Source: an uncultured Clostridia bacterium | Lineage (GTDB): Bacteria; Bacillota; Clostridia; Lachnospirales; Anaerotignaceae | Direction of reading: 5' to 3' | DNA: 10,545 nucleotides | Assembly: GCA_947036475.1 (NCBI GenBank) | Contig: CAMQRG010000052.1 | Coordinates: 1-10,545, forward strand | Part shown: positions 1 through 6,395 of the stretch, in pieces | Layout of the letters: every line of letters starts with the position of its first letter | Numbering within the stretch: position 1 is the first letter of the stretch | The notes under the pieces: generated by a model | Database searches by the model: none | Told to the model about the DNA's origin: nothing | The model's input: only the letters and a program-made list of their open reading frames with translations | Translations under genes and position numbers: made by a program

Positions 1-45
1 GATAGCGTAGCGTCTCGTGGGCTCGGAGATGTGTATAAGAGACAG
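1..45 (+). other. Nextera i7-side sequencing adapter (not genomic)
   Basis: Positions 12-45 match the Illumina Nextera read-2 transposase adapter, ending in the 19-bp Tn5 mosaic end at 27-45. Positions 1-3 (GAT) fit the end of the P7 primer and 4-11 (AGCGTAGC) fit an i7 index, the reverse complement of the index I recall as N710. This is library sequence, so genomic DNA begins at about 46. An open reading frame can be read from the GTG at 31 through the mosaic end, giving a false MYKRQ N-terminus. Confidence 0.97.
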
Positions 46-60
46 TTTGAGGGGAGGAAG

Positions 61-483
61 ATGTTCATAATGGAAGTGCTTTTCGCAAAAAGACTAAAGG
101 AACTTCGAAAGGAAAAAAATCTGACCCAGCAATCCGTGGGGGAATATCTGGGCTATGGCTATACCGCCATCGCGAACTATGAAAGCGGACGGAATCGGCC
201 GTCTTATGAGGATTTGATAAAGCTGTGCATACTATTTAATGTTTCCGCAGATTACCTTATCGGCTATTCCGATTCCCGTGAACAGCAGGAAATTGAAAAA
301 AAGGCAAAAAGGCTGTTTTGCCCTGTAAAGTTCAGGGTCAAACCCTTTTCCAAGGGCTTGCGGAGTGCGGGGCGGCGTCCCGCGGTATATCATCTTTTAG
401 TTTACAGACGGCCCAATAAAGGCTATAATGGTGGAAAACCTTTCGGAAGGATACCATACATATGGAAAAGAAAAATGAAATAA
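61..483 (+). CDS. XRE-family (Cro/CI-type HTH) transcriptional regulator, C-terminus doubtful
   Basis: This is a small DNA-binding regulator. From the ATG at 61 it has 140 residues. Residues about 9-66 form a Cro/CI-type helix-turn-helix: a basic first helix (KRLKELRKEKNLTQ), the turn and recognition helix (VGEYLGYGYTAIANYESGRN) and the family signature PSYEDLIKLCILFNVSADYLIGYSD. The GGGGAGGAAG at 51-60 is very close to the ATG at 61 and rather far from the ATG at 70, so either could be the start. The upstream promoter is cut off by the adapter. After about residue 83 the sequence becomes Arg/Lys/Pro-rich and unlike the family. It reads through the promoter of the next gene and overlaps its start by 22 bp. 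A shift to the +1 frame near the A-runs at 295-310 would end the protein at a TAA at 326-328, so a frameshift (natural or a read error) is possible. The regulator's target is unknown. Confidence 0.8.
   Translation: MFIMEVLFAKRLKELRKEKNLTQQSVGEYLGYGYTAIANYESGRNRPSYEDLIKLCILFNVSADYLIGYSDSREQQEIEKKAKRLFCPVKFRVKPFSKGLRSAGRRPAVYHLLVYRRPNKGYNGGKPFGRIPYIWKRKMK
334..349 (+). terminator. Weak hairpin after the alternative stop of the XRE gene
   Basis: AGGGT (334-338) and ACCCT (342-346) pair across a three-base loop and are followed by a short T-run to 349. The hairpin lies 5 nt past the +1-frame TAA at 326-328. It is short and competes with CCCTT/AAGGG pairing at 343-356, so it is weak evidence for a terminator. 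Confidence 0.25.
401..429 (+). promoter_or_regulatory. Sigma-A promoter of the helicase gene
   Basis: TTTACA at 401-406 and a perfect TATAAT at 424-429 are separated by 17 nt, predicting a start near 436 and a leader of about 26 nt before the ATG at 462. The GGAAGG at 445-450 is the likely ribosome binding site. The promoter lies inside the reading frame of the upstream XRE gene, which argues that the real XRE protein ends earlier. Confidence 0.8.
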
Positions 484-1823
484 AAAACGGCTTCGTGCCG
501 CTGGGGCTTTCCCCCGCCCTGCTGTCCGCATTGGAAAAACAGGATATCTCCCAGCCGACAGAAATACAGTACAAACTTTTGCCCGAACTCCTCGCCGGAA
601 AAGACGTTATCGGCCGCTCCGAAACAGGCTCGGGAAAAACGCTGGCGTACCTCCTGCCGATATTTGAACGGCTGGATTTATCCGTCCGCGGCACACAGGC
701 CATCATACTGACCCCGACACATGAACTGGCGGCACAGGTGTTTCGTCAGGCAGAACTTTTACAGGAAAATTCCGGCATAGACGCCGGCTGTGCCCTGCTC
801 ATCGGCGCGGCGGGCATTACGCGGCAGTTAGAACGCCTGAAATCCAAACCGCGCATTGTCATCGGCTCCACAGGCCGTATTCTGGATTTGATACGCCGCC
901 GGAAAATTCAGGCGCATCTCGTGAAAACCATCGTACTGGACGAGGGCGACCGCTTGCTCGAGGACGGTAACATCGCTGACGTGCGGGAAGTCATACGCGC
1001 AACGCTGAAAGAACGGCAGATTGCCATACTTTCGGCGTCCATTGGCGCGGAAACAAAGGAGCGCGCGGCAGGGCTGATAAAGCCGGATTTTGCTGTCGTA
1101 GAAGCAGAATCCGCGGTTGTCCCGCAGGGGCTTTCGCATTACTATATCCTTTCGCCCCCGCGGGAGAAATTTGTAAACCTGCGAAAAATTCTGGCAGGCG
1201 AAAAGCCGGAAAAGGCGATTGTATTCCTGAATAATCCCGAAAATATCGAGGTGACAGTGGACAAGCTCTGTTACCATGGCATAAAAGCGGCGGGAATTTA
1301 CGGCACAGCCGGAAAGCTGGAACGCAAAACAGCGCTGACGGACTTCCGCGAAGGGCGCGTTTCTGTGCTGGTAGCTTCGGATATCGGTTCGCGCGGGCTG
1401 GATATTGAAGGCGTGACCCACATCATCAACCTTGACGTGCCGGAGGAGCCCACGCATTACCTGCACCGCGCCGGACGCTGCGGGCGGAAGGGGCTGCCGG
1501 GAACTGCCATAACCATCGTCACGCCCTATGAACGGCGGTGGGTTCACAAATACGAAAAAGCATGGGGGCTGCAATTCGTACAGAAAGAAATGTCCTACGG
1601 GCAGCTTGTGGACAGCAACAAAACGAAAAAGGACATTGCAAAGCCCGCAAAAAAGAAAGCGTCCGCCCCGCCGGAAACACGCCCGGAAAGAAAAACGCCT
1701 GCCCGCTCCAAAAACAGCAGGTCCGGGAACCGTCAAACAGAGGAAAAACTGGGCTTTTTTGAAAAAAAAGCCCGTAAACTTGCTGAAAAAGAGAAAAACC
1801 GCCAGAAAAACCAAAAAAAGTAA
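462..1823 (+). CDS. DEAD-box-type ATP-dependent RNA helicase with DEGD motif II
   Basis: This is a 453-residue superfamily 2 RNA helicase, expected to unwind or remodel RNA (rRNA, mRNA) in the cytoplasm using ATP. The motifs appear in order: Q-motif region about 11-38 (FVPLGLSPALL...QPTEIQ), motif I SETGSGKT 53-60, Ia PTHELA 85-90, Ib STGRI 136-140, II DEGD 160-163, III SAS 191-193, IV IVFLNN 253-258, V VASDIGSRGLDI 304-315 and VI HRAGRCGRKG 335-344. Three motifs depart from consensus: DEGD for DEAD, SAS for SAT, and Cys for Thr in motif VI. The catalytic Asp-Glu pair and the arginine fingers remain, so ATPase activity is plausible. Residues about 387-453 form a Lys/Arg-rich, low-complexity tail, typical of an RNA-binding extension. 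It has its own promoter, and the gene ends 3 nt before the next promoter begins, so it is probably monocistronic. The exact subfamily (RhlE/CshA-like) is not resolved. Confidence 0.93.
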   Translation: MEKKNEIKNGFVPLGLSPALLSALEKQDISQPTEIQYKLLPELLAGKDVIGRSETGSGKTLAYLLPIFERLDLSVRGTQAIILTPTHELAAQVFRQAELLQENSGIDAGCALLIGAAGITRQLERLKSKPRIVIGSTGRILDLIRRRKIQAHLVKTIVLDEGDRLLEDGNIADVREVIRATLKERQIAILSASIGAETKERAAGLIKPDFAVVEAESAVVPQGLSHYYILSPPREKFVNLRKILAGEKPEKAIVFLNNPENIEVTVDKLCYHGIKAAGIYGTAGKLERKTALTDFREGRVSVLVASDIGSRGLDIEGVTHIINLDVPEEPTHYLHRAGRCGRKGLPGTAITIVTPYERRWVHKYEKAWGLQFVQKEMSYGQLVDSNKTKKDIAKPAKKKASAPPETRPERKTPARSKNSRSGNRQTEEKLGFFEKKARKLAEKEKNRQKNQKK

Positions 1824-1852
1824 TTGTTCATACGACAATTCTAGGGTATGAT
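1822..1852 (+). promoter_or_regulatory. Promoter of the DUF1292 gene with overlapping inverted repeat
   Basis: TTGTTC (1824-1829) and TATGAT (1847-1852) are separated by 17 nt and begin directly after the helicase stop codon. A perfect inverted repeat, AATTGT (1822-1827) and ACAATT (1835-1840) with a 7-nt spacer, covers the -35 box. Its form and position would suit a repressor operator. The binding protein is unknown. Confidence 0.6.
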
Positions 1853-1901
1853 AATAGGTAAGGTGACAGAGGAACCAGGGAAAAACAAAGGAGGAAATAT
1901 T

Positions 1902-2216
1902 ATGTGCAAAACCTGCGGATGCGGTCATGACCACGAACACGACCATGAACATGACGAAATGGAACTGGAAACGATGTTCCTGACACTTGAGGACGATACG
2001 GAGCTGGAATGTGGTATTCTTGGCGTATTTGAAGTGGAAGGCATGGAGGGGAAGGAATTTATTGCCCTGCTGCCCTTGGAAGACGAAACCGTTCTGCTGT
2101 ATGAATATCAGGAAAACGGTGATGATGTAGAACTGAGCGTTATTGAAGATGATGACGACTTTGAAAAGGTTTCCAATACATTTTACGACCTGTTCGACGG
2201 AGAAGACGAGGAGTAA
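1902..2216 (+). CDS. DUF1292 family protein with Cys/His-rich N-terminus
   Basis: This is a 104-residue acidic cytoplasmic protein of the DUF1292 (YrzB-like) family, whose biochemical role is not established. The ATG at 1902 is chosen because AAAGGAGG lies at 1887-1894, 7 nt upstream. An in-frame start at 1848 has no such site and falls inside the promoter. The core, about residues 22-90, shows the family pattern: a strand MFLTLEDDTELECGILGVFEVEG, then KEFIALLPLEDETVLLYEYQE and a very acidic end DDDDFEKVSNTFYDLFDGEDEE. The N-terminus is MCKTCGCGHDHEHDHEHDEM. C2, C5 and C7, followed by alternating His at 9, 11, 13, 15 and 17, look like a metal-binding extension (zinc or nickel possible). It is transcribed alone from the promoter at 1824-1852. 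Metal binding is inference. Confidence 0.88.
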   Translation: MCKTCGCGHDHEHDHEHDEMELETMFLTLEDDTELECGILGVFEVEGMEGKEFIALLPLEDETVLLYEYQENGDDVELSVIEDDDDFEKVSNTFYDLFDGEDEE

Positions 2217-2233
2217 CCCCCTTCGGACAAAAC

Positions 2234-2267
2234 TCTGCCGGCGCTGGATATATCCGGTTCCGGCAGA
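2234..2267 (+). other. Nested hairpin downstream of the DUF1292 gene
   Basis: TCTGCCGG (2234-2241) and CCGGCAGA (2260-2267) form an 8-bp perfect stem around an 18-nt loop that holds the palindrome GGATATATCC (2246-2255). No T-run follows immediately, so it is not a classical intrinsic terminator. It could stabilise the 3' end of the DUF1292 mRNA or act in the leader of the next gene. No clear promoter is visible between here and 2366. Confidence 0.5.
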
Positions 2268-2302
2268 ACTTCAGATTTAAAAAAATATTGGCAGAAATTC
2301 CC

Positions 2303-2328
2303 TTCCGATACGCGTTTGTGTATCGGAA
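2303..2328 (+). other. Strong hairpin in the leader of the GDPD gene
   Basis: TTCCGATAC (2303-2311) and GTATCGGAA (2320-2328) pair perfectly over 9 bp. A G-T wobble and a C-G pair extend the stem to 11 bp with a GTTT loop. The hairpin ends 38 nt before the start codon at 2367. The following sequence (CTGTAAATTTT) is only weakly T-rich, so it may be a leaky terminator, an attenuator or an mRNA stabiliser. Confidence 0.55.
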
Positions 2329-2366
2329 CTGTAAATTTTCGGCCAAACTACAGGAGAGAGAGAACG

Positions 2367-3587
2367 ATGAACGGAAAAAACGGGAAAACAGCCGGAAGGC
2401 TGACAGCCGTTGCTCTGGCGGCAATGCTGGGCGTAAGCCTCGGCATGGTGCGTCCTGTGCAGGCGGCAGAAACGGACTGGCGCGCAGGCAATACGCTGGT
2501 CGCCCATGCGCTTGGGGAGGCAGATGGGAAAACGGAAACGAATACAAAGGAGGCTTTTCTTTCCTCCTGGAGCGAAGGATTCCGGGTGATGGAAGCTGAT
2601 TTTACATATACTTCGGACGGCGTGCTTGTTGTACGCCATGATTTTGAGGAAAACGGCTCTTATTACCGTCTGGAAATCGAGCCGGACGGTCCGCTGGTGA
2701 TGAATTCCCAGACATACCGCGAAAAAAAGGCGGTTTATGAGCTGACGCCCATCACAGCAGTGGAACTTCTGGGGCTGATGGTGGAATATAAAGATGTTTA
2801 CCTGATTACCGATACCAAGGAAACAGACGAAGCAACCGTAAAACGACAGTTTCAGGATTTGAAGAATATCGCGAACAACATCGGCGCGCCGGAGGTGCTT
2901 GACCGCATTGTGCCGCAGATTTACAGCAAGGAAATGCTGGGCTGGGTCAAAAAAATCCACCCTTTCCGGCAATGGATTTTTACGCTCTATCAGATTTATG
3001 ACCCTGATTACGCAGATATCGCCGCATTCTGCCGGCAAAACGGCGTGGATACGGTAACGATTGAGCATACCCACCTGACAAAGCAGATTGTGGACATGTT
3101 CCATAAACAGCAGATTAAAGTCTATACGCATACCGTCAACCGCTACAAACAGGCGGAAAACCTGCTGAGCATGGGCGTAGATGGGATATATACCGACACC
3201 ATAAAGCCCTACGAACTGGACTGGATTGGACGCACGCCGCCGCGCAGTACGGAGCAAAAGACCGTAACGGCAGGAGAAAAGAACATCACGTTCACGACGC
3301 TGGATATTATGGGCGAAACGCATGTCCCTCTGCGGGAAATGGCAAAGGTGGGCAGCGGCTTCTCCGCCGATTATAACAGGGAAAGCAAGGTACTTTCCCT
3401 GACGCCCTGGCGGATTTTCCATTCCATCGGGAATGAGGTCGGAATAAACGCCAGCGGGCGGCTGATTACGGAAAAGGCAGATTTCCGGCTCGTCTATGGC
3501 GGAACGGATACAGGCCTGACCTGCTATATGGTAGATGGTGAAATTTATGTCCCCCTGGATAAAATGATGTCACTCATGCTGGGATAA
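2367..3587 (+). CDS. Secreted GDPD-family phosphodiesterase with PF07833-like C-terminal domain
   Basis: This is a 406-residue predicted exported enzyme. The ATG at 2367 follows AGGAGAG at 2352-2358. Residues 1-33 form a signal peptide: a basic start, the hydrophobic core LTAVALAAMLGVSLGMV and a VQA cleavage site before AE. Residues about 43-285 form a glycerophosphodiester phosphodiesterase/PI-PLC-like TIM barrel: VAHALG with catalytic-type H47, the metal-ligand pair E76 and D78 (MEADFTYTSDG), H91-D92, and the late strands KVYTHTVN (251-258) and GVDGIYTD (270-277). The usual HRG signature is replaced by HALG, as in a GDPD branch I know with HAGG...YTNSLEAF sequences, so the natural substrate may not be a glycerophosphodiester. 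Residues about 297-406 resemble the copper amine oxidase N-domain fold, with THVPLREMAKV at 318-328 and EIYVPLDKMM at 392-401. This module type recurs in the proteins at 6420 and 7098. It is probably monocistronic and closed by the terminator at 3637. Confidence 0.87.
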   Translation: MNGKNGKTAGRLTAVALAAMLGVSLGMVRPVQAAETDWRAGNTLVAHALGEADGKTETNTKEAFLSSWSEGFRVMEADFTYTSDGVLVVRHDFEENGSYYRLEIEPDGPLVMNSQTYREKKAVYELTPITAVELLGLMVEYKDVYLITDTKETDEATVKRQFQDLKNIANNIGAPEVLDRIVPQIYSKEMLGWVKKIHPFRQWIFTLYQIYDPDYADIAAFCRQNGVDTVTIEHTHLTKQIVDMFHKQQIKVYTHTVNRYKQAENLLSMGVDGIYTDTIKPYELDWIGRTPPRSTEQKTVTAGEKNITFTTLDIMGETHVPLREMAKVGSGFSADYNRESKVLSLTPWRIFHSIGNEVGINASGRLITEKADFRLVYGGTDTGLTCYMVDGEIYVPLDKMMSLMLG

Positions 3588-3636
3588 AACCTGCAGCTGA
3601 AATCTTTTTCCGTACAATCATAAAATATGCAGAATC

Positions 3637-3666
3637 AAAAAGACATGGAAAACCATGTCTTTTTTT
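3637..3666 (+). terminator. Rho-independent terminator after the GDPD gene
   Basis: AGACATGG (3641-3648) and CCATGTCT (3653-3660) form a perfect 8-bp stem with an AAAA loop, followed by T at 3660-3666. An A-run at 3637-3640 extends the pairing with the T-run, so it could also work on the other strand. It separates the GDPD gene from spoIIE. Confidence 0.92.
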
Positions 3667-3691
3667 GTTAGAAAATTCTCCCTGCCATCGC

Positions 3692-3733
3692 CCCATTTTG
3701 ACAAAAAAAGCAGGCATTTTTTTATAAAATGGG
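3692..3733 (+). promoter_or_regulatory. spoIIE promoter with possible Spo0A box
   Basis: A perfect TTGACA at 3698-3703 is followed by TATAAA at 3723-3728 (19 nt) or TAAAAT at 3725-3730 (21 nt). The normal 17-nt spacing gives only TTTATA. The TTTGACA at 3697-3703 reads TGTCAAA on the other strand, one base from the Spo0A box TGTCGAA, in an A/T-rich setting. In Bacillus subtilis, spoIIE is transcribed by sigma-A with a widened spacer and depends on Spo0A, so this arrangement fits. CCCATTTT (3692-3699) and AAAATGGG (3726-3733) also form an inverted repeat around the core. Confidence 0.6.
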
Positions 3734-3755
3734 CATACAGAGGGGGAAATGAATC

Positions 3756-6197
3756 ATGGAGAAAACAGAAATTACATTAGAATATTTGCCGGAGGATACT
3801 ACATTTGAACCAGAGGGACACGCGCCTCTCCCCTTCGGGAAAGCCATACTGCCAAAAAAGGCAGATGTGGAACGTCCGCCCCGCATACTGCGCAAACTGG
3901 CGGCCTATGGGGCATTCTGCCTGATGGGCGTGCTCTGGGGCAGGCTGGAGGTACTCCAGATCCTGCACCCTATGGGTATGGCGTACCTGTCCGCGTTTTT
4001 CGGGGAAGGACTGCTGTTCTGGTGCGTCCTTCCGGCGGTCGGCATTGGCGGGCTGTTCCATTCGCCGCTGAAAACAGGCGCATTTCTTGCCGCCGCAGCC
4101 GCAACACAGCTGACGCTGGGGCGTTTCGTCCGGCGGGAGGAAGGCGGCAAAAAAGCCCTGCTCGGTGCATTTTCCATGGGGCTTGCCGGAATATTCTTCG
4201 CCATCAGCCGCAGCGGACTCGGGTTTTATTTCGCGGTCGCGCTGGTGGAAAGTGCGCTGACGCTTACCGTAGGCTTTCTGGCGGAAAAAGGCGTCGCCCT
4301 GCTTTTGGAACGCACCGCCTGCCCCGTTTATACAAGGGAAGAAACTCTTTCGCTTCTTCTGCTTGCGGGCGGCGCGCTGGCGGGGCTGGCCTCTGTGGAG
4401 GAGCCTTTTCTGCGAGATGCCCTCCTGCCCTGCCTTTCCGTATTTTTCCTTTTGCTCGCCGCAAGGCGGGAAGGGATTGGCGGGGGCGCGGCGGCAGGCG
4501 TATTCCTTGGGTTTCTGCTGTTCCTCTGCGGCGCGGCAGGAATGTCACTTTTTATCGCCCTCAGTTTGGGAGGGATGCTGGCGGGATGCTTTCGTGAACT
4601 TGGCAGGCTGGCCTCTGCCACAGCCATGATTTTCGCGCCGGTCATTTTCCTGTTTTACATAGAACCGGAACAATTACAGCCAATCTGGATGGGAGGATTG
4701 ATAGCCGGGGCTGCCGCATTTTCCCTGTTCCCCACCGTACTGCTGGAAAAACTGGCAGGCGGTCTCTGGGAAACGGAAAGTCCCGCAGACAGGTATACAA
4801 AAATGAGAGAGCTTGTAGAAGAAAAGCTCATAGGCTTCTCGAGGGCCTTTGAAACATTATCCAAAACCTTTGTGCTGGAGGGGGAACGCAAGGACAAAGG
4901 CGAAATATCAAAGCTGGTGGATACGATTGCGGGCAGGGTGTGTCAGGACTGCGGCATGGCGCATTACTGCTGGGAGGAAGAACTCTACCGCACCTACGGC
5001 ATGACCTTCTCCGCCCTCTCCTACTGCGACGGCAGGGGGCAGGTGGGAATGGAGCAGATGCCGGAGCATTTCAAAAAAGACTGCACACGTCCGGCGGCGT
5101 TTTTGAAGGCAGTCAATGAGGTCTATACCGGCTACCGCCGCGACTGCCTCTGGACAAGCCGCCTGACGGAATGCCGCGAGCTGGTCAGCGAACAGCTGCT
5201 TGCAGTCGGCGGCATATTAAAAGACCTTTCCGGTGAAATGGAGCCGGACTGCATTTTTCTGGAAAATATGGCAGAAACGCTGACAGCGGTACTGCGCAAG
5301 AATGGGTTCCGCCCGAAAAAGGTACTGGTCACAGAGGAGCAGAACGGCAAAGGGCGGCGCGTCCGGCTGACGCTGGGAACCTGCGGCGGGAAGGGGCTCT
5401 GCCGTTCGCAGGTTTTGCCGCTGGTAAGAAAAACAATGGGCTGTCCAATGACGCTGCGGAAGGACAGCCCGGGCATCTGCCGCTGTGACGCGGAGGAGAA
5501 AAACTGCATTCTTCAATTCTGGGAAGAACCGCCCTTCTGCCTGACAATGGCGGCGGCGGTATCCCCTGCCGAGGAAGGGATGCCCGTAGGGGATGCGGCG
5601 GCGTTTTTCGATACGGAATACGGGACTGCGCTGATGGCTCTTTCCGACGGCATGGGCACCGGGGAAAAGGCGGCAAAAGAAAGCCAGACCGCCATAGAGC
5701 TTCTGGAACAGTTCACACAGGCAGGCTTCGGGCGGGAGCTTGCGGTAAAAATGATAAATTCCGCGCTGCTTCTGCGGCGGGGGGAAGAAAGCTACGCAAC
5801 GCTGGATATTTGTGGGGTGGATTTATACAACGGCAAAGCCGAATTCATCAAGCTGGGGGCATCGGCCTCCTATATCAGCCGCGGCGGGCGGGTCATTTCC
5901 CTTCGTTCCGCCTCCCTGCCCGCAGGGATATTGAAACAGGTCACGCTGGAAAAAAATGAAATGCAGTTAAAAGACGGGGACATGGTATTCCTCGTAACGG
6001 ACGGCGTAACAGATGCACTCGACGGCGAAGAACGAACATCGGCATGGCTGCGGAAAAAGCTGGCAGAACGCCCAATGGCAAACCCGCAGGAAGCCGCTGA
6101 ATACATACTGCACGCGGCAAAAAAAGAACGCCGCGACGGCAGGACGGACGATATGACCGTCGTGGCGGGGCGGTTCTGGAAAAAACGGATTCCGTAA
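3756..6197 (+). CDS. spoIIE: Stage II sporulation protein E, SpoIIE (serine phosphatase)
   Basis: SpoIIE is the 813-residue membrane phosphatase that dephosphorylates the anti-anti-sigma factor SpoIIAA in the forespore, releasing sigma-F. In Bacillus it also binds FtsZ at the polar septum. The ATG at 3756 follows AGGGGG at 3741-3746. Residues 1-46 are cytoplasmic. About 47-335 hold a bundle of roughly ten hydrophobic segments. Residues 340-590 form the linker and regulatory region, unusually rich in Cys (VCQDCGMAHYC at 395-405, CRC at 575-577 and others). Residues about 600-808 form the PP2C-type phosphatase domain, with GD at 612-613, SDGMGTG at 630-636, VTDGVTDAL at 747-755 and RTDDMTVV at 796-803, which keep the expected metal-binding aspartates. 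Length is close to the B. subtilis protein. It stands alone between two terminators, next to secreted-protein genes rather than the tilS/hpt/ftsH genes often found beside it. Confidence 0.98.
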   Translation: MEKTEITLEYLPEDTTFEPEGHAPLPFGKAILPKKADVERPPRILRKLAAYGAFCLMGVLWGRLEVLQILHPMGMAYLSAFFGEGLLFWCVLPAVGIGGLFHSPLKTGAFLAAAAATQLTLGRFVRREEGGKKALLGAFSMGLAGIFFAISRSGLGFYFAVALVESALTLTVGFLAEKGVALLLERTACPVYTREETLSLLLLAGGALAGLASVEEPFLRDALLPCLSVFFLLLAARREGIGGGAAAGVFLGFLLFLCGAAGMSLFIALSLGGMLAGCFRELGRLASATAMIFAPVIFLFYIEPEQLQPIWMGGLIAGAAAFSLFPTVLLEKLAGGLWETESPADRYTKMRELVEEKLIGFSRAFETLSKTFVLEGERKDKGEISKLVDTIAGRVCQDCGMAHYCWEEELYRTYGMTFSALSYCDGRGQVGMEQMPEHFKKDCTRPAAFLKAVNEVYTGYRRDCLWTSRLTECRELVSEQLLAVGGILKDLSGEMEPDCIFLENMAETLTAVLRKNGFRPKKVLVTEEQNGKGRRVRLTLGTCGGKGLCRSQVLPLVRKTMGCPMTLRKDSPGICRCDAEEKNCILQFWEEPPFCLTMAAAVSPAEEGMPVGDAAAFFDTEYGTALMALSDGMGTGEKAAKESQTAIELLEQFTQAGFGRELAVKMINSALLLRRGEESYATLDICGVDLYNGKAEFIKLGASASYISRGGRVISLRSASLPAGILKQVTLEKNEMQLKDGDMVFLVTDGVTDALDGEERTSAWLRKKLAERPMANPQEAAEYILHAAKKERRDGRTDDMTVVAGRFWKKRIP

Positions 6198-6198
6198 A

Positions 6199-6228
6199 AA
6201 AAGGGAGGCTTGCAAAAGCCTCCCTTTT
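6199..6228 (+). terminator. Rho-independent terminator after spoIIE
   Basis: A perfect 13-bp stem (6199-6211 with 6216-6228) encloses a GCAA tetraloop. The 3' arm ends in TTTT. It starts 2 nt past the spoIIE stop codon. Confidence 0.93.
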
Positions 6229-6274
6229 CATTTCCATGTTTTCCTGTGTTACCCCAAAATCAGACAAAAAAACC

Positions 6275-6322
6275 AAAATAAAACTTTATTTTATTGCCAA
6301 TTTTCGGTATTCATGATATAAT
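6275..6322 (+). promoter_or_regulatory. Strong sigma-A promoter of the tandem secreted-protein locus
   Basis: TTGCCA (6294-6299) and a perfect TATAAT (6317-6322) are 17 nt apart, predicting a start near 6329. Just upstream lies an A/T-only inverted repeat, AAAATAAA (6275-6282) and TTTATTTT (6285-6292), placed like an UP element. GCCAATTTT (6296-6304) and AAAATTGGC (6327-6335) form a 9-bp perfect inverted repeat around the -10 box, a candidate operator. The leader to the ATG at 6420 is about 90 nt. Confidence 0.85.
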
Positions 6323-6332
6323 TTCAAAAATT

Positions 6333-6362
6333 GGCTGTACAGTCTGCACAGACTTTACAGCC
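6333..6362 (+). promoter_or_regulatory. Near-perfect 30-nt palindrome at the 5' end of the leader
   Basis: GGCTGTA (6333-6339) pairs with TACAGCC (6356-6362), and AGTCT (6341-6345) with AGACT (6350-6354), with one C/T mismatch between and a GCAC loop. The RNA would begin almost directly with this 12-bp hairpin. It could protect the mRNA 5' end or serve as a DNA operator just after the start site. The GTTTTC that follows is a poor terminator tail. Confidence 0.65.
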
Positions 6363-6377
6363 GTTTTCATCATCAGC

Positions 6378-6395
6378 CTGCCGGAAATCCGGCAG
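6378..6395 (+). other. Second leader hairpin before the first PF07833-like gene
   Basis: CTGCCGG (6378-6384) and CCGGCAG (6389-6395) form a perfect 7-bp stem with an AAAT loop, ending 9 nt before the AGAGGGG ribosome binding site (6405-6411). The same stem occurs at 2235-2241/2260-2266 before the GDPD gene. Confidence 0.6.

Noticed and set aside
27..45. Tn5 mosaic end as a sign of a natural transposon
   Set aside because: It is embedded in full Nextera adapter and index sequence at both ends, so it comes from library preparation.
828..1952. Long open frame (374 codons) on the - strand opposite the helicase
   Set aside because: It is antisense to a gene with all helicase motifs in order. Its translation is Phe/Arg/Cys-rich with no recognisable domain and has no ribosome binding site.
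2277..3422. Long open frame (381 codons) on the - strand opposite the GDPD gene
   Set aside because: It is a shadow of the GDPD coding sequence, rich in His/Arg/Cys, with no domain and no translation signals.
4022..4645. Several open frames on both strands inside spoIIE
   Set aside because: These are GC-rich shadows of the membrane region of spoIIE. None has a ribosome binding site or a domain.
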